Shown: positions 1-9,240 of the stretch, one piece after another
Numbering within the stretch: position 1 is the stretch's first letter
Layout: each line of letters starts with the position of its first letter
Origin: an uncultured bacterium
GTDB lineage: Bacteria > Patescibacteriota > Gracilibacteria > Absconditabacterales > Absconditicoccaceae
DNA: 54,466 nucleotides
Direction of reading: 5' to 3'
Assembly: GCA_937872535.1 (NCBI GenBank)
Contig: CALMTC010000019.1
Location: 1-54,466 of the forward strand
The notes under the pieces: generated by a model
Databases searched by the model: none
Told to the model about the DNA's origin: nothing
The model's input: the letters and a program-made list of their open reading frames with translations, nothing else
Program-made: the position numbers and the translations under genes

Positions 1-2
1 CA

Positions 3-104
3 CAGAAACAAATCAAAGCTAATCAGGTAAATGCTCTCAAGGGATGAGTAAAGACTCAAGAAAGTAAATGATTAAGACTTGCAAGATTTATGTTGACAAA
101 ATAA
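3..104 (+). CDS. C-terminal tail of a truncated upstream gene
   Basis: An open frame enters from the left edge and stops at TAA 102-104, giving 33 residues that include two TGA-coded glycines. The tail is rich in Lys, Arg and Gln and ends RLARFMLTK, the sort of basic end seen in small RNA-binding or ribosomal proteins. I do not recognise the family. It lies 50 bp upstream of the Phe-tRNA synthetase start on the same strand and could be cotranscribed with it. Confidence 0.4.
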
Positions 105-154
105 TTCGAATATATAACTTCTCATTATTCTTTACATTTTCACTATTTTACACA

Positions 155-1438
155 ATGTCGGATAAAATAAATATTCATCACAACAAATCTCTTGAAGAGA
201 TCGATAATCTTCAAAATAGTGAAGAAGATTCTTCACCTCTTGCAAAAACTTTATCTGCAAATGTCTATAAAATACATTGAAAAGATGAAATAATATTCAA
301 TGAAATAAAAGAAATGATCTCTACTATTACTGATGAGAAAGAAAAGGCTCGTTTAATGCGTCTTTTAAGAATTTATACTATGCCAAATTTAAGTGAGATT
401 GAATGACATCCCATCAAACAAATCATTGATCGTATAACCAAAGCGAGTATATATGAATGATTTGATAGAGTATTCGCACCAGAGGTAGTGAGTATAGAAC
501 AAACATTCGATAATTTCAATTTCCCTAAGGATCATGTAGCAAGAAAAAAGAGCGATACCTACTATATTCAATGAGATGAATGAGCTAAAGATAGTCTCAT
601 TCTCAGACCTCATATTTCCGTCATGCGAGACTCTTACCTTAAACAACCTCAAGTACTAGAAAAACTAAGAACTGAATGAGCTGTTTCGGCGTTATCTCGG
701 GGCAAGGTCTATAGAGTTGATGATGTGGATGCAACACATCACCAAGTATTTCATCAGATTGATGGATTAAGAATAGTTGAAAAGGCAAAGCACATCATCA
801 CAAAGGATGATTTGAAGAATGTCCTCATTGAAAATGTTAAAGCATTGTTTTGAAATGAAATTACTTATCAGATTAGAGATGATCATTTTCCTTACACCGA
901 GAATTCAATGGAAATTGATGTACTCTATAATGGCCAATGGCTTGAAATACTAGGTTCTGGAACGGTTCATCCTAATGTACTCCAATCTCTCTGATTAGAT
1001 CCTGAAAAATATAATTGACGGGCATTTGGAATCTGAGTTGAAAGAATTGCAATGCCAGTAAAGAATATACCTGATATCAGGATTTTTTGGTCTGAGGATT
1101 CAAGAATCACTACACAACGAGGAACACTTGAAAAACAATACGAAGAAGTAAGTAAATTTCCCGCCAGTAGTAGAGACTTTTCAATTATCATTCCCAATAG
1201 TTATGATGAAAGAGAGATTACAGAACTCATGAGAGACAACTGACAGGAACTCATTGAGAAAATTGAAAAAACTAGTGAATGGGATGGGCAAGGTAAGTTT
1301 TGACCAGACCATAAGAGCGTTAGTTATAGAATAACTTTTAGATCTATAGATAGAACTCTCACTAACGATGAAGTCAACTTAATGTACTTCACCATGAGAG
1401 AAAAGATCAATTCTGAGTTGTGATTAACACTAAGATAG
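155..1438 (+). CDS. pheS: Single-chain phenylalanyl-tRNA synthetase (PheS catalytic core fused to FDX-ACB domain)
   Basis: 427 residues with TGA read as Gly. It charges tRNA-Phe with phenylalanine in the cytosol. Residues about 110-310 carry the class II core: a motif-2 region reading [17 protein letters not shown] and a motif-3 region FGIGVERIAM, followed by [12 protein letters not shown], which closely resembles organellar PheRS. Residues about 330-427 ([14 protein letters not shown] to the end) match the FDX-ACB anticodon-binding domain that normally ends the beta subunit PheT. Usual bacterial PheS is about 330-350 residues and lacks this domain; mitochondrial PheRS has exactly this layout. 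I chose ATG 155 over ATG 68 because the extra 29 residues are hydrophobic, unlike PheRS, and overlap the upstream gene. TATTTT at 144-149 lies 5 nt before the ATG, with no Shine-Dalgarno sequence. No pheT is in the window. Confidence 0.88.
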
Positions 1439-1464
1439 TTAGAGTCTTACATAAGCTTATATTA

Positions 1465-1470
1465 TATAAT
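1465..1470 (+). promoter_or_regulatory. Putative -10 box of the biosynthetic operon
   Basis: A perfect TATAAT lies 7 nt before the ATG at 1478. A start site the usual distance downstream of this box would fall at or next to the ATG, giving a leaderless or near-leaderless transcript. No convincing -35 box and no Shine-Dalgarno sequence are visible. Confidence 0.45.
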
Positions 1471-1477
1471 TACTATT

Positions 1478-2302
1478 ATGTCGAATAATATCACTTTAAA
1501 CTTCATAGAATGACTCTCTTATGTAGATTTTGTTGGCATTATTAATCAATGGAATGTATTACCATGATCTTTTGTTACACTTAATGAGTGGGTGCAATTC
1601 TGACAAATTACTCAGAAATCTCATCTTCTCGATATCGCTTGCACAACTTGATTCTCGCTTAGGGAGGTTTCATATCTTTCTTGATGCTCAGGTATTTGAG
1701 TCGACATTTCTAAGTATTCTGTAGAGTCTGCCCAATATAACAAAGATTTCTATACTCCTTCTCTCCCCATCAAATATATACATGGGAATAGTTTAGAACA
1801 AAACTTTGATGAAAAATTCTCACATATACTTCTTTGAGCATCGCTTTGATTCTTTACAGATCCTCAAGCAATGATAGCAAAATGCATATGATTTTTTGAT
1901 GAACATTGAATTTTACTTGTTTCTCCTTTTTATTGAAGTGGTCTTGGTACACCTTCAACTGAGAGTCTTGATTTTTTCAAAAGAACTATTGGTATACAGC
2001 CAACTCTTAGGAGTTATAAAGAAGTTATGTCGCTTTATAGAGATTTTGAGATCATATATGAAAATAGAAAGAAACCAATTATTGAATCAGCAGATGAACT
2101 TAAAAAATATTGTGCAGATACAGCGAACAGTTTTTGTACCCGCAATCTAGTAAATGATCAGCAGGTTTATAATCTTATATATAATAGATTGTTAGCAATC
2201 AGAGAAGCATGTAATCTGATGAGACCATATCAAGACTATTCTACACTAATACTCAGGTATAGAAAGAAAACATATCCGAATAGGTTCGTAGAATTATTCT
2301 AA
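1478..2302 (+). CDS. Class I SAM-dependent methyltransferase, first gene of the operon
   Basis: 274 residues. The SAM-binding loop is seen at about residues 48-75 (LLDIACTTG followed by GVDIS), with an acidic residue ending beta-2. Later strands (HILLGASLGFFTDP, HGILLVSPF) fit the Rossmann core. The C-terminal 100 residues are not diagnostic, so the substrate is unknown. The next gene begins 17 bp downstream and all six genes to 6696 are on this strand with overlaps or gaps of 17 bp or less. The methyltransferase therefore probably tailors the product of this operon. A glycine of the SAM loop is TGA-coded. Confidence 0.75.
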
Positions 2303-2319
2303 TTAAATCACACAATATT

Positions 2320-2823
2320 ATGATACTTACATGATCCAAAATCATAGAAGAGGTTCAAAATAAGAATATTATTCTTGAACCATTTGATATTTCTCAGATA
2401 AATCCCAATAGTTATAATTATAGACTGGGAAATAGATTGAGAAAGTTTGATTACATAGACAATGAAAAACATTTTTTTTTCGAAGAAGAAATTCCAGAAA
2501 CATGATACAAATTGGTTCCACATCAACTATATCTTGCTGCAACCTTTGAAACAATTGGTTCTTCAAAATATATGATTTCACTTATTGGAAGAAGTTCAAT
2601 GGGAAGATTATGACTATTCCTTCAATTATCAGCCAATATTGGACACACAGGCACTTGCCATAAATGGACATTAGAACTGGTCTCTACTAAACCATTTATT
2701 ATCTATCCATATATGAAGATAGGCCAGGTTTCGTTTTGGGTAAATCAATGAGAAGTTATTCATTATGATGGACTCTATAATAAGTTTGATAATCCACAAG
2801 AATCTTTACTTTCACTTCACTAA
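2320..2823 (+). CDS. dCTP deaminase / dUTPase-fold protein, paralogue 1
   Basis: 167 residues, close to the usual Dcd length. It begins MILTGSKI as Dcd proteins do and has GRSSMGRLGL at residues 90-99, the phosphate-binding motif of this fold. WTLEL at 116-120 retains the glutamate (E119) that aligns with the catalytic Glu of dCTP deaminases. The conserved Asp of the family motif (usually I-D-P-G) is replaced by His109. Its neighbour is a second, differently altered paralogue 4 bp downstream. Known members deaminate dCTP to dUTP or hydrolyse dUTP; here the substrate could be another nucleotide made in the operon. Confidence 0.78.
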
Positions 2824-2827
2824 TACA

Positions 2828-3361
2828 ATGATTCTCACTGGCAAACAAATTTTGCATGAAGTTTCTGCTGGAAGAATAACAATTAGTCCCTTTAACTCAG
2901 CTCACATTTCAACAAATTCCTATGATTTAACATTGGGCAATACTTTTATTAGATATACAGATGAAGTTATAGATCCCCAAAAAGATAATCATTATGAGAC
3001 AATTATAGCTTCGCGCGAAAGTCCAATTTTCATGGACAAAGGTGACTTTCTTTTATGATCAAGTTTAGAAAAAATTTGAAGTTCTTCTTATGTACCGATA
3101 ATTCATAATAAGTCTTCTATTGCCAGAATGTGATTATTTGTTCACATAACTGCTGATTTAATTGATATCGGTTCAATTTGAACTACTACCTTTCAACTCT
3201 ATGCCACCTTACCAATCACACTTTATCCTGGAATGCTTTTATGACAAGTTTCATTTTGGAAAACACATTGAGATATTAAGCTTTATGAGTGAAAATATCA
3301 GAATAGTAATGGTCCCGTTGCATCTAGAACATTTATAGACTTTCATAATAAATATGAATAA
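2828..3361 (+). CDS. dCTP deaminase-fold protein, paralogue 2, catalytic Glu replaced
   Basis: 177 residues, same family as the preceding gene (MILTGKQI start, SSIARMGLFVHITAD, LYPGMLLGQVSFW). The conserved Asp is kept (D113), but the position of the catalytic Glu is Gln123 (TFQL) and the GRSS motif has become NKSS (94-97). It probably cannot deaminate on its own. It may act as a partner subunit in a mixed trimer, or as a nucleotide-binding protein. ATG 2828 is chosen because it aligns with the paralogue's start. The last codons overlap the next gene's ATG by 8 bp, suggesting translational coupling. Confidence 0.75.
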
Positions 3362-4409
3362 GCCAGTATCTGACTATAATAGTAGAAGCGCCATTATCTG
3401 ATCTAACCAAATTCGCTTTTGACGGACACTTGATGAAATGAGCGGTTTTGCTCCAAGTGAAAGTAAGAAGTTCGTGGAAAATTATACTAGAGTTTTTTTT
3501 CAAGAGAAAGGCTACAAATATGTTAATCCTGAAGGGCTCGTTCCCAGTGACCACAGTAGCATATTATATACAAATTCTGCTGTTATAAATCTCATCTCCC
3601 AGATCAAAAATAATTCTTTTGCTTGAAAATTCTTTTGCATACAACGTTGCTTAAGAACTCAGAATTTAACTCAACAAAATAGCGAAATACCTGAATATAT
3701 GAGTTTATTTACTATGCCATGAATATTTGTAGAAATAGAAGAATATAATTCATTTTGTGGTGACATCATTGAGTTTTTATGAACCCTAATCCCATTATCA
3801 AGATTTAAAATTGCCTTTTCTAATGACCATGAAATACATAAGTTATACCGACAAGATTCAGCACTAGAAAATATGGATCATCCCTATGAATATTATAATC
3901 GAAAGTTTTGATCAAAAACTATTACAGGTGAAAAGGATACTTTTTCTGACAGTCTCACTTGAGAGTGAGCTTCAATTATGCTTAATAGTGGTAGTCAATA
4001 CGAAGAAATAGGAAATATTATTATACTAAAAATCGATTGAAAATCATCATTTGCATGTTTTTGATTTTGAATAGAAACAATGTTAAGTATTCTCAATAAT
4101 AGAGAAATACATCAAGTTTATTTTAGCAATATAGGAAATAATTTAGAGAAACATTTTCCTGATTTAAAGAAACCTCAAACAATCAGGCTCATAGACCTAT
4201 TTCAGCTTCTTTTTGAATTACATGGTTTTTGAATAGTCCCTGAAAATAGATGAAGAGGCCATATTATGACAAAAATACTGAAGAAAATTCAGCAACTTGC
4301 CTTGGAACTCAAATTATCGCAAGATCAGATAGAGGCTATTTTTTTAACTCAATCAGACCCAGACAAACTTCTACAATATTTTAAGAATTATAATAAAAAA
4401 AATGATTAA
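3354..4409 (+). CDS. AlaRS-like class II synthetase paralogue, catalytic part only
   Basis: 351 residues against about 870 for true AlaRS. The N-terminal half follows the alanyl-tRNA synthetase core: FFQEKGYKYVNPEGLVPSDHSSILYTNSA at about residues 43-71 matches the family's DP-x-LLFTNAG region. CIQRCLRTQN matches motif 2, and FGFGIETMLSIL matches motif 3, but the usual Arg of GLER is Thr. A C-terminal stretch (IVPENRGRGHIMTKILKKI) matches the AlaRS PSN-x-GRGYVLRR segment. Editing and C-Ala domains are absent. A role in activating an amino acid for a small molecule, rather than in translation, is inferred from the operon. It overlaps both neighbours by 8 bp. Confidence 0.72.
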
Positions 4410-5436
4410 ACCTTTTTGTCTTAAGAGAGGAGATACAATTTGCGTTCTTTCCCTTTCTCGAGGTGGCCCTCATACTTTCCCAGAAAGATATGAAGCTGGA
4501 AAAAAACAGCTTGAGGAGTGATTTTGACTAAGAGTGATAGAATGAGAGCACACATTCAAAGACGCGTCTTGGCTTGAGAATAATCCTCAGGCGAGAGCTG
4601 ATGATTTAATGAATGCATTTAAAAATCCGGCAGTGAAATGAATTTTTACTTCAATTTGATGAGAAGATTCTATTAGACTTCTACCTTTTATAGATTTCGA
4701 GATCATCAAAAATAATCCTAAGGTAGTTCTAGGATACTCAGATACAACCATTTTGCATTTTATGTGTTTTAAGGCGGGACTTACATCTTTCTATGGACCT
4801 TCAATCATGGCATGATTTGGAGAAAATTGATGATTATTCCCTTACATGGTTCAGTGATTAGAACACACGATATTTTCTAATGGTATTGTGTGACCATTAC
4901 TACCTAATAAAGATGAACGGACTAGTGAAAACTTGTCTTGGTCTAATCCTAAAAATCAGCATACTCTACGCAAAAGAGAAATAGCAACTTGACCAAGATG
5001 GATTCATTGAAAGGGCAGATGGTCGTGAAGATTGCTTTGAGGTTGCTTAGAAGTACTTGAGTTTGCTAAATCTACTACAATATGGCCAGACTCATCAGAA
5101 TGGAAAGATACTATTCTCTTTCTTGAACCCTCTGAAGAACTACCCACTGAAGATCAGGTAAAATATTGGCTCAGAAACTATGCTTCACAGTGAATTCTCA
5201 AACACTCAAAGTGAATTCTTTTTTGAAGATCAAAAATAGACAAGGATTGATCTCAAATAAATTATGATGATATACTTCTAAAAATCATCAGAGATGAAGA
5301 ACAGCTTGATATCCCAATAATCACGAACATGGATTTTGGTCATACAGATCCAATGTTAACTATTCCATATGGAGTTAATTGCATTATAGATTGTGAAAAT
5401 CAACTTATAAAGATTGATGAGACCTGTTGTTTATAA
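4402..5436 (+). CDS. S66-family serine peptidase (LD-carboxypeptidase / MccF-like)
   Basis: 344 residues, the usual length for MccF/LdcA. GYSD at about residues 113-116 carries the nucleophilic Ser, and FGHTDPMLTIPYG near residue 314 carries the His of the S66 Ser-Glu-His triad. The intervening ILFLEPSEE fits the family Glu region. LdcA trims murein tetrapeptides. MccF cleaves microcin C-type aminoacyl-nucleotides and gives self-immunity. The setting, beside an AlaRS-like synthetase, an ATP-grasp ligase and nucleotide enzymes, favours the immunity or processing role, but this is inference. It starts 8 bp inside the preceding gene. Confidence 0.8.
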
Positions 5437-5448
5437 CACTCAATTACG

Positions 5449-6696
5449 ATGAAAAAGATACTCATTGTCGAATTCTGATCACACTATAAAAGACCCCTTC
5501 TTGAAAAAATCATGAGACTATGATATCAACTTTATATTGCTGCAACGACCTATCCAAAACGACTTTCAGAGATTATTCCAAAAGAAAGATTTATTCTCAC
5601 TGACACATATAATAGCGTGCTCCTACTTGCAGATGTCAGTATTTTTATAAACTCTTCAAATATTACATTTGATTGAATAGGAACTTTTTGGGAAGCAACT
5701 GTGACACAAACTGCAGACTTAGCAGGTGCGCTCTGATTACCAAACATCAGTTGAGTAGGTGCAAGAAGAAGCTCACAAAACAAGCTATTAATGAGAATAT
5801 TTTGCCAAAGAGCTCATATTAAAATGCCAAAATTTTGTTCTATACATCTCGATGATCCTGAGTTTTATCAAAAAGTTTGTTCGTTTTGATTTCCCTCTGT
5901 TATCAAACCTCTCTATTGATCGTCAAGTCAGTGAGTTATTATGTTAAACTCTGAATACGATGTAATTACTACAATACAAAAAGTTAAGGCATCAACAAGC
6001 TTAAAAACAGAAGAAGTATTTAAGAATTTTTCTTGACAAATGCTTCTTGAAGAATATCTGCCATGAAGATTAATAAGTCTTGATTGACTAATATATAATT
6101 GAGAAGTCACATTCGCTGGATCAGTCGAGTTTTTCATGTGAAAAGAACCTTATTTTACACAAATTTGAAGTATCATTCCTGCGCAACTCAGTGAGACTGA
6201 TTTGAAGTCAGCTCAAGAATATGTTCTCACTATTATCAAAGCTTTAAGGTTTGATAATTGCTGATTCCACTGTGAATTAAGGATATCTGAGAATGGTCCT
6301 CTATTAATTGAAATAGCCGCAAGACTTCCTTGAGGCCCGCTTATCTTATGATATGAAAAAGCATTTGGGATTGATCTCATTAAAGGCATCACTGATATAT
6401 GGACAAATACTAGACCTTCCATACATAAAACCAGAGAACACTTTTCTCTTCATAAATGTGTGTTCCCTAAGATCACAAATACCGTTACACTCCTCTGACT
6501 TACAGGAACCGAGTGATTCTCTCAGAATGAATATATTTGGGATTACATTCAGGAAAAGAATATTGGAGACAAAATTAGAACATATCCTGAAATCCCTGAC
6601 TCTGTCGTCTATTACGCGCTTACCCATACTAATCGTGAAGAAATTTTATCAATCTCTAGTACTCTGGAGTCAAAATTAACATTTTTGCACGACTAA
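5449..6696 (+). CDS. ATP-grasp carboxylate-amine ligase, last gene of the operon
   Basis: 415 residues. The C-terminal half has the ATP-grasp metal and nucleotide motifs: FHCELRISENGPLLIEIAARLPGG at about residues 271-294 holds the paired acidic residues and the Asn/Arg loop. The upstream LLEEYLPG corresponds to the ATP-binding strand. Such enzymes join a carboxylate to an amine through an acyl-phosphate, as in L-amino acid ligases and carnosine synthase. It probably builds the peptide-like bond of the operon's product. The gap to the preceding gene is 12 bp. A hairpin with a T run follows at 6743-6775. Confidence 0.78.
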
Positions 6697-6742
6697 TACA
6701 ATACCAGAAAAGACGATCAAATAACTGTCTTTGTTTATACAT

Positions 6743-6775
6743 AAAAAAAATCTGACTCGATGTCAGTTTTTTTAT
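6743..6775 (+). terminator. Rho-independent terminator of the operon
   Basis: CTGAC at 6752-6756 pairs with GTCAG at 6762-6766. The stem is flanked by eight A on the left and a long T-rich run on the right, so it could work on both strands. It overlaps the likely ATG (6760) of the next ORF. Confidence 0.7.
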
Positions 6776-7077
6776 TTTTTTGGCTTATTTGAACCGTTTT
6801 TGGACTTAATAGGGAACACTTTGAACAGATCTATAGTTTTATTAAGGGAACAAGGTTTACTTCTATAGTTTCACTAATACACTGGTATTCTAAGGATTTT
6901 AACCCTCAATTCAACATTGAGGACAGATTTAGTGAAAAACAGAAAATCCTTTATGGATTCAGGGAGTTTGAAAGAGACTCTGAAGATATTTCAGTATTAA
7001 AACACAATTTTGTCAGTACGTTTGAATTTTACTTTCCTTTCGTTAGAGTGGATTTATTTTATAACTTTCTCCAATAA
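6760..7077 (+). CDS. Hypothetical protein sharing a motif with the small ORF after recombinase 1
   Basis: 105 residues. The start ATG lies inside the terminator hairpin, giving a hydrophobic N-terminus (MSVFLFFWLIG). At about residues 66-82 it reads EDRFSEKQKILYGFREFE. This is clearly related to ENRLSEKQKVIYGLTDFE in the 36-residue ORF at 12816-12926, directly after a serine recombinase gene. The ORF may be the decayed C-terminus of an older recombinase or a small element-borne protein. The true start is uncertain. Confidence 0.45.
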
Positions 7078-7085
7078 ATTATATC

Positions 7086-7847
7086 ATGGAACTAAATGAT
7101 TTTATGATCTCAAATATCCAGTTTGTTTTTTCTTTAAAGAATTTTTCTCTACCACAATCAGAATACTCTTCTTTTCTTTCTAAGTTTAAAAAGATCTTTG
7201 ACTGACAACAGATGTTAATACCAGTCCCTAAAAACGCACCTGCAAGTATTCCCATGATGAGCATTAAAGATCAAATTCATAATGAGATGACAATTTCTCC
7301 TGAAAGAATCTCTATTTTCTTTTCAGAGAATAACCTTAACAAGATAATGGAGGAACATACTCAAGCAGAAAGTCATATTAATACCTTTCTTAATTCAAAA
7401 GTTTCTAAAACCTTTGATATACTTTTCGATAATAATTCCTTGTCCATCTGATGGATTTGATGTGTAGTAAGGATCCTTTCTTTAGAAAGTGATGAGTCTT
7501 TCGAGCATGTATTTTCTTCAAAATTCAATGAAATATTTCTTTCAAATACAGATAAGCCACAAACATATTTTAGGTATGACAGACAAAACAGTAAAGAAAT
7601 TAACACAAGAGAATATAAATATAATTATATTTTTGGAGCTGGTTCAAATAGTATAATTCATTTTTTATGAAAGGATAGCAAACCAATCCAAAAATTCGTA
7701 AACCATATTGACTTTGACCTTAACACAAAGCCTCAGAAAAACACTACTATTGATAAAGAATTTTTAAAGGGCTTTTTTCAGATAGTTCAAGATGATCTCA
7801 ATGCTTCCATTAAAAATTTTGGTAATGTTATTTCAAAGCAATGATAG
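7086..7847 (+). CDS. Hypothetical soluble protein, TIGR04255-like in layout
   Basis: 253 residues, no signal peptide or membrane segment. Strand-rich, with a segment IPVPKNAPASIPMMSIKDQIH and repeated short amphipathic strands. I see only a loose resemblance to the TIGR04255-like protein at 17019, so the family is not established. It overlaps the next gene (membrane, coiled-coil) by 7 bp, so the two probably form a functional pair. The stop is TAG preceded by a TGA-coded Gly. Confidence 0.55.
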
Positions 7848-8605
7848 AAGAAGGTTTACATCCTACTAGTTCTGATGAGGATCAAAGTCTGTGATCATCC
7901 TCTTTTTTGCCCAATATAAATCTTGAATTCTGAAGCATAGAGGCGTCTTGACCTTTGATAGCCAACAACAGTAGTGACTTCCGTGATATAGTTATTAAAC
8001 AGTACGCAGAACAAGTTGAAAAGCTTACAAATGACTTATCAATCTTAGACACTAAAAATCAAAAGATTGAAAAGAACCTAAAGCAATTGACGAAAAATGT
8101 AACTAAAAATGTAAAAGCACTATCTAAGAATAAAACTGATTTCATTACCATGTCTGGTATTTTTATCTCTATTTTCACATTTATTTCGATAGAGATAAAA
8201 ATATTAACTGAAATAACTGATTTGTTACGTTTAAGTGGCTTTACTATAATTCTGGCATCTCTATTAATCTGGTTTGTGCTCCTTATTCACATAGTTGCTT
8301 CTAAGCGAATCAATGATGAGTACTCTCCACCACCAGAAAAATATCACATCGCAGCGATTTTATGAGTTCTTATTTGAATCATATTAGTCACAATGGGCGA
8401 TTATAACAATCCTTCTGTCACTAAAATAAACAACAAAATTGCCGAGTTAACAGGCAAAATAACAATATTTGAGGAACAACTAAAGTTACTTGAAAAAAAA
8501 GTTGAAATTCAAGACTCAGAAAAAACAGTAGATCATGATTTTAACCCTATCATCAATTTACCGGAGAATAATGTCCAAAACCTGAAGACCAACCAAACTC
8601 AATAA
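7841..8605 (+). CDS. Membrane protein with coiled coil, partner of the preceding gene
   Basis: 254 residues. A polar N-terminal 40 residues is followed by a Lys/Asn/Glu coiled coil (about 50-105). Two membrane helices follow at about 107-160 (FITMSGIFISIFTFISIEIKIL; FTIILASLLIWFVLLIHIVAS) and a third at about 172-186. A second coiled coil and an Asp/Asn-rich tail end the protein. The topology resembles membrane-effector proteins of defence systems, but no named domain is recognised. It overlaps both the upstream soluble protein and the downstream HTH gene. Confidence 0.6.
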
Positions 8606-8930
8606 CTCAACTGTCAGAAAACTCATAGATGGCTTTAAGAATGATTTTACTGACAGTGAGGCTTGTTCTTATGCTGGAATTTCCAGAGATACCTTTTATA
8701 GACATCTCAAAGAAGATAAGGACTTTTCTGACAAAATAGAGCAAGCTAAGAACCTCATCTTCATCTTAGCAAAAAAGAACATTCTGAAAGCAATCAGGAA
8801 GGGAGATTCAAAAATGAGTCTGCGATTTTTGGAGAAGAGACAAAGAGCGACATATTGAAAGGAAATCCCACCAACAGAAGAACCAACCACTCCAAGTGAC
8901 ATTTTCCAACGAAATTGAGGAAATTTTTAA
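8571..8930 (+). CDS. HTH protein resembling phage terminase small subunit
   Basis: 119 residues. It starts SKTGRPTKLNNSTVRKLIDG, then has a helix-turn-helix SEACSYAGISRDTFYRHLKED at about 29-49. The end follows the pattern KAIRKGDSKMSLRFLEKRQRATYGKE. This is the typical layout of TerS / phBC6A51-type HTH proteins (GRP-x-KLT, HTH, AI-x-GD, LERR, YG). TerS binds the packaging site of phage DNA. No large terminase is nearby. It overlaps the previous gene by 35 bp and is followed by hairpin element A. The 14713 gene occupies the same place in the second unit. Confidence 0.68.
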
Positions 8931-9051
8931 TGATAGAAAGCCATTTTAGAGCAAAAATTTTTCGTATTTCTTTGTAATCATCTCTCACAGAAGTAATTTG
9001 TGAGGTTTTTTTAATTGTAAAAACCCATACAATCCGTATAGATTTTTTGTT

Positions 9052-9204
9052 GCCTTCGGAAGCAATTAAAAAACAACCCGTCTCCATGAGACTTAAGATT
9101 TTTCGTAAAGGATAAAGTTGGACGTATAGCCCGACCGACTATCCTTTGTGAAAAATCGGGTTGTTGCTTCCGAAGGCGCATTTACGGGTTATGCGTCCTT
9201 TTTT
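9052..9204 (+). ncRNA. Element A: long hairpin with loop-to-3' pseudoknot ending in a T run
   Basis: The outer stem of 14 bp (9052-9065 with 9164-9177) is perfect. A second helix pairs 9073-9080 with 9157-9164, and an inner hairpin exposes loop GGACGTATAGCCCG (9120-9133). That loop pairs over 14 positions, with two G-U, to CGGGTTATGCGTCC (9185-9198), immediately followed by TTTTTT. The same architecture with different bases occurs at 15306-15474 and on the - strand at 38743-38902. It could be a terminator-based regulatory RNA, an attachment or packaging site, or an origin. It lies 36 bp before a secreted-protein gene. Confidence 0.7.
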
Positions 9205-9240
9205 GTATTTAAAAAATTTTTATTTTTTCTCGTTTACCCT

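Noticed and set aside
93-118. sigma70 promoter TTGACA...TATAAC for PheRS
   Set aside because: The spacer is only 14 nt, too short; kept only as a possibility.
68-154. 29-residue N-terminal extension of PheRS
   Set aside because: Hydrophobic, unlike the family, and it overlaps the upstream gene's tail and stop.
9052-9204. Integron attC site
   Set aside because: The arms lack the RYYYAAC/GTTRRRY core sites, the element lies 5' of its gene, and no tyrosine integron integrase is present.
9148-9240. In-frame N-terminal extension of the secreted protein
   Set aside because: It runs through element A and would bury the signal peptide; ATG 9241 is better.
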